A stretch of DNA of 64,000 nt from Euonymus europaeus (lineage: Eukaryota > Streptophyta > Magnoliopsida > Celastrales > Celastraceae), in NCBI GenBank assembly GCA_963580455.1, contig OY756964.1, positions 5,394,001 through 5,458,000 of the forward strand. Reading direction: 5' to 3'. The position numbers and the translations under genes are program-made. Numbering within the stretch: the stretch's first letter is position 1; every line of letters starts with the position of its first letter. Below are positions 60,250 through 64,000 of this stretch, piece after piece. The notes under the pieces are model-generated. The model searched no databases, was not told the origin of the DNA, and was given only the letters and a program-made list of their open reading frames with translations.

Positions 60250-62968
60250 ATGTACGGATCGAACAAAGTTTCCGACGACGCAGAGCAAACCGAGTTCAAG
60301 AAGGCAGAGAAGAAGTACAAGCTCTACTACGACCAGGATGCCAAATCATCTAAAAAGTACTTCAATACTTGGCTTTCCATAGTTTTTGATGTCCAGTTTG
60401 TTATTCTCAACAGTGGCTCACTTTTCATTAGGGTTTTTACAGGAAAAAACAGCCTAAACCAGTGGATTTATCGGAGGTATTAGATTTCAAGGTCATTTTG
60501 GATTCGTACAATGAGAATGGTGAACTTCCTGCAGGAGTTGTTGCTCTTAATTGCAACTTTGATCGTCCCATTTTCTGCTTGGAAAATCGCCCCGGTATCT
60601 GTCAGTTTCCTCGTGTATATGATAATGTTTTGTTTATCGTTTCCTTCTCTTCAAAACTGGAACAAAGTCCAAAAATTATGAACACGGAGTGAATTAACAA
60701 CTTTGCTTTTGGGTTAGTGACTTAGTTTCATTGTGAATTGCATCGAAGCACTACCATTGCTGGTTTATTGATATTAATTTAACAATTCAAAAAAACTTGA
60801 ATTTTGTGTGTTAATTAAACGAATGCCAAACTGCAGGAGTGCAATTACTGGGCAAAGCTATTTGCAAATTCTATTGAATGAAAATTGTTCTTCTATTTAT
60901 ATTGTCCCAACCAAGAATAGCCTAATTTATATTGAAATCAATGTTCTTTTTGTTGTGATTCATAATGTAGGATTTTATTTTCTTCCCGGAGTATTGAGTG
61001 TCGAGGAACAATGCAAATGGATAAGGGAGAGCATATCGAGCTTCCCACAGCCTCCTAACAGAACAAATCACAATGCAATATATGGGCCTATACACGACTT
61101 ATTCACAGCGGCAAAAGAGAATAAAATATTGACCAAGGATGTCAGTGCAGTGACCTGTTTTGACTCTGGATCTGATACTTGCACCAACAATGGTGATGCT
61201 TCTAAATTTAAGTTTTACGAGGATCGTGTTGTGCAATCAAAGGGAAAGACGTGTAAGTCAATTTTGGCTTCAGTTCTACTGCGAAAGTTGCGATGGAGTA
61301 CCCTTGGCTTGCAATTTGACTGGTCAAAGGTAAATTTGGATGCAAAGGTTATTATATCTACTTAACGAAAGTCAATAGTTGTATAGTTTATGACCCTTCA
61401 CAGACATTGAAATTGAACTTGTAAAGGGGTGAGCCGTGAGAGTTCAGAACTATAATACACTACAATAAAAATGTGCGACCAGAGAGGCCCTCGAAAGATT
61501 GGAGGGACATTTTAAATCACCTTTATTGATACCCTGAATGTAAAAATTAGTTGAATACTTGAATCTACTCTAAAATTGGGATAGGATTGTGTATTCATTG
61601 TCCAGTGTTATATGTGAATTATTGCGGCCCACTGTGGCTGTTAACATATGGTGTAACATATTTGAAATCATGTCTCCATATCAAAACCTTTGCTAGATTG
61701 AAGATATGATATCCTTGGAAATATATTAAGGCTCATAAAATAATTAATAAATCTCTTATGGAGCATTTTTATATGTAAAGCAACTTATGTTTCTTTATCG
61801 AAAAAAGCAGCTGGTGTTAGCAGTCTTGGAAAATTTATAAAAACAGTGCCAATTTTGAGAAACAAATTGTGAATCAGTGTTTTATGGTGGTGCAGCGCAA
61901 CTACAATGTATCTATTCCGCATAACAAGATTCCTGATGCACTCTGTCAACTGGCTAAAAGGATGGCTACTCCAGCAATGCCTATGGGAGAAGAATTCCAT
62001 CCAGAAGCTGCAATAGTTAACTATTTCAGTCTAGGTATAAGTTTGCTAGGAGTTTGCATTTGACTGATATTACGAATGTGTGGTCCATAGGAAGAAATAA
62101 TATTTCATTTTAATATAACAGCACAAAATTTTCATCTCTCCTTTATGATTAAAATGTCTATGTTTCTTTTTTTTTCCTTCTATTTAGGTGGTACACTTGG
62201 GGGCCACCTTGATGACATGGAAGTGGATTGGAGTAAACCTATAGTAAGCTTGAGGTATCTAGTAATTTTTCCCCTAATTTTTCCTCTAGTCTACGAAGTA
62301 AAAATTAAGAGGAAAATTGAGGAAGCATTGAGGAAGCATATACATATAGTATGCATATATGTATATGTACTTATGTAGAGTTGTTGGACAACTTCTTAGC
62401 TTCTCTCTTTCTTATCTCTTTCTTACAGTTTTGGATGCAAAGCCATTTTCCTTTTGGGTGGAAAGTCTAGAGATGATCCACCATTACCAATGTTTCTCCG
62501 AAGTGGCGATGCTGTTCTCATGGCTGGAGAAGCAAGGGAATGCTTCCATGGTAAGTGTTTAGTTCACCTTCAGTTGAAATAATGCTTGATCATGTGAATT
62601 CAATATATCAAGAAACGTGTCAAAATGTTCACCTTCTCCATCACATCATGGATAGCTTGACTTCCGGCTGATATAAAGCTTGTCTAGTGGTGAAATGTTG
62701 ATTTCTCTGATGCGGATGAAGTGATGATCAACTTTTTTATTCTACCATTATTATCTTTGGTGCCCTAGAACTAGCCTGTGTTACTTCTTGTCAAAATATA
62801 TGTTTGCTCTAATTTACATTACTTGCAGGTGTGCCTCGGATCTTCACAGATAAAGAAAATGCTGACATCACGCCTCTTGAAGAGGAGTTTTCACATGAAG
62901 ATGACTTTTTCTTTTTAGAATACATCAGAACTTCCAGAGTCAACATCAATATTAGACAAGTTTTTTGA
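60250..62968 (+). CDS. ALKBH1: AlkB-family 2-oxoglutarate/Fe(II) dioxygenase, ALKBH1-like
   Basis: Oxidative demethylase of nucleic acids (ALKBH1 relatives act on DNA or tRNA). Exons: 60250..60356, 60443..60594, 60971..61329, 61896..62034, 62188..62254, 62429..62550, 62829..62968 (1,086 nt, 361 aa), all GT-AG and in phase. The catalytic core is complete: NYFSLGGTLGGHLDDME supplies the HxD pair (His259, Asp261); the distal His315 is in CFHGVPR; and RVNINIR at residues 352-358 gives the 2-oxoglutarate-binding Arg and the AlkB signature Arg. The N-terminus (LSEVLDF, FYFLPGVLSVEEQ) matches plant ALKBH1 homologues such as At1g11780 (about 345 aa). Targeting is not evident. Substrate not deducible from sequence. 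Confidence 0.93.
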
Positions 62969-63511
62969 ACCCTTTTCCTCCCAATTTCATTCAAAATTGG
63001 AAAATTGATTGAAGAACTCTTTAGCGGAGATTTAGAGTAGGGAGAGATTTATGGCAAGCCATTTTTTAAGATAGTTGAACCATATACTTGGGAGTCGATG
63101 AATGGTACTTTCCAAAAGCTATTTATCCAAAGTAAAAGGTATTATTGGTGGCAATCCAGGGAAGTAAGTCATCAAGGATGGGGATGGTGAAATATGATTT
63201 TTGTAGCTGATTGGGATAATAAGGACATAAATGTTTACAGAGTTGAGACGAGGATGTTGCCGATTCTTCTTTCTTGAATTGAGAATCTCCTCGGTGTTGT
63301 TGGTATGGTAATCCTCAATTTTCTCACTTTCAGCTATTATCAGAGTTGTATTGGAAATCTACAGGCACTACAGCAATGTTTACTGTTCTCTTTTTTGAAT
63401 TGCTCGAAAGGGCTCGTACCAGCAAGTTTACAGTGTGATGACAGTTTACAGTTTAGTGTTTTGACGTTGGAGAAATGTGCATTAGATATTTATCTATTAT
63501 TTAAGTAATAC
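62969..63511 (+). other. 3' flank of the ALKBH1-like gene
   Basis: Should hold the 3' UTR. Part of it may be 5' sequence of the LINE fragment that follows, as the insertion boundary is not visible. No gene. Confidence 0.4.
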
Positions 63512-63668
63512 AAAGTAGCCGATTTTTTGGCACACCTTGGCCGATTGGCTCCATGTTTTCAGGATATGACTGGTTATTTGCCTATTGAGGTTCATAATCT
63601 TTTGACTTTAGATTGTAATCTTTCCATTTCTTAATGAAAGTTATGCTTACTCTCAAAAAAAAAAAAAA
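63512..63668 (+). mobile_element. LINE (L1-type) 3' end with poly(A)
   Basis: A short frame reads KVADFLAHLGRLAPCF and continues to a stop at 63632-63634. This resembles the C-terminal tail of plant LINE RNase H domains (usually NKVAD.LAKLG). A short 3' UTR and a poly(A) run at 63655-63668 follow. The element is heavily 5'-truncated; its left boundary and target duplication were not resolved. Confidence 0.7.
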
Positions 63669-64000
63669 TAATGCTCGCCGTCAAGAATGTTAAGTATGAT
63701 ACATGCGATTATGCTATGGATAATGAGTTATTAAAAAGGGGTATCATGTCATTTATTTTCTTTGCTTCTTTTGTTCACGAAAGATGAGGTGTGCAAATAC
63801 TCCACACCCATCATAAACCCCAAAAATTAATCTTACGAAACACGTGTACGTGAAAAGCGAAGAAGCAGTCAGAACAAAAGCAAAGCACCAAAATACCATT
63901 CTTCGCTATCCTCCAAAAGAAGTCGTCAGAGCGAAGCCGCCACCAAATTCTCTATTGACGAGTCCACGTGTTCAACGCCGTCGCCACTCTATTTAACTCT
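63669..64000 (+). promoter_or_regulatory. Possible promoter of a gene beyond the window
   Basis: Two CACGTG G-boxes occur (63841-63846 and 63965-63970), with a TATA-like CTATTTAA near 63989 at the window edge. GC content rises here. The downstream gene is not visible, so this is only suggestive. Confidence 0.3.

Overview
This is nuclear DNA of a flowering plant, most probably a eudicot. Its genes are split by short AT-rich GT-AG introns, intergenic DNA is packed with plant transposon families, one gene carries a perfect miR156 target site, and old chloroplast DNA is embedded in the chromosome. No rRNA, tRNA or CRISPR array was seen. Gene models were built by eye from open frames, splice sites and codon phase. 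Each final model keeps an intact frame from ATG to stop.

Layout. (1) 0.8-5.2 kb: a two-exon F-box gene (minus) with a 3-kb intron holding a MITE. (2) 5.2-12.7 kb: AT-rich intergenic DNA with several inverted-repeat elements. (3) 12.7-20.3 kb: a decayed chloroplast insertion (rpl2 joined to ycf2), split by a Tat-like LTR fragment, a young but broken chromovirus-type Ty3/gypsy element and a PIF/Harbinger-type MITE. (4) 20.38-31.87 kb: a complete-looking 11.5-kb Helitron with a 1,498-aa Rep-helicase and captured fragments of an INDETERMINATE-DOMAIN zinc-finger gene and a sucrose-phosphate synthase gene. (5) 33.4-36.9 kb: an SPL2/10/11-type SBP-box gene (plus). (6) 39.6-43.2 kb: a ten-exon gene for a protein with three RanBP2-type zinc fingers (minus). 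(7) 47.2-47.9 kb: a GPI-anchored lipid-transfer protein (minus). (8) 47.9-53.6 kb: repeat-rich DNA with a hAT-type MITE bearing a perfect 8-bp target duplication, a 306-bp tandem duplication, a 34-bp perfect palindrome and a GC-rich 29-bp minisatellite. (9) 53.6-63.0 kb: a MOCOS/NifS-like protein that seems to lack the PLP lysine (minus), a DUF493 plastid-type protein (minus) and, divergent from it, an ALKBH1-like dioxygenase (plus). (10) 63.0-64.0 kb: a LINE 3' end and a possible promoter of a gene beyond the window.

The host genes are ordinary single-copy-looking plant genes and form no pathway. The one physical arrangement with a likely regulatory meaning is the DUF493/ALKBH1 head-to-head pair, with only 266 bp between start codons. 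The most unusual part is 12.7-31.9 kb, where successive insertions can be read as a layered history.
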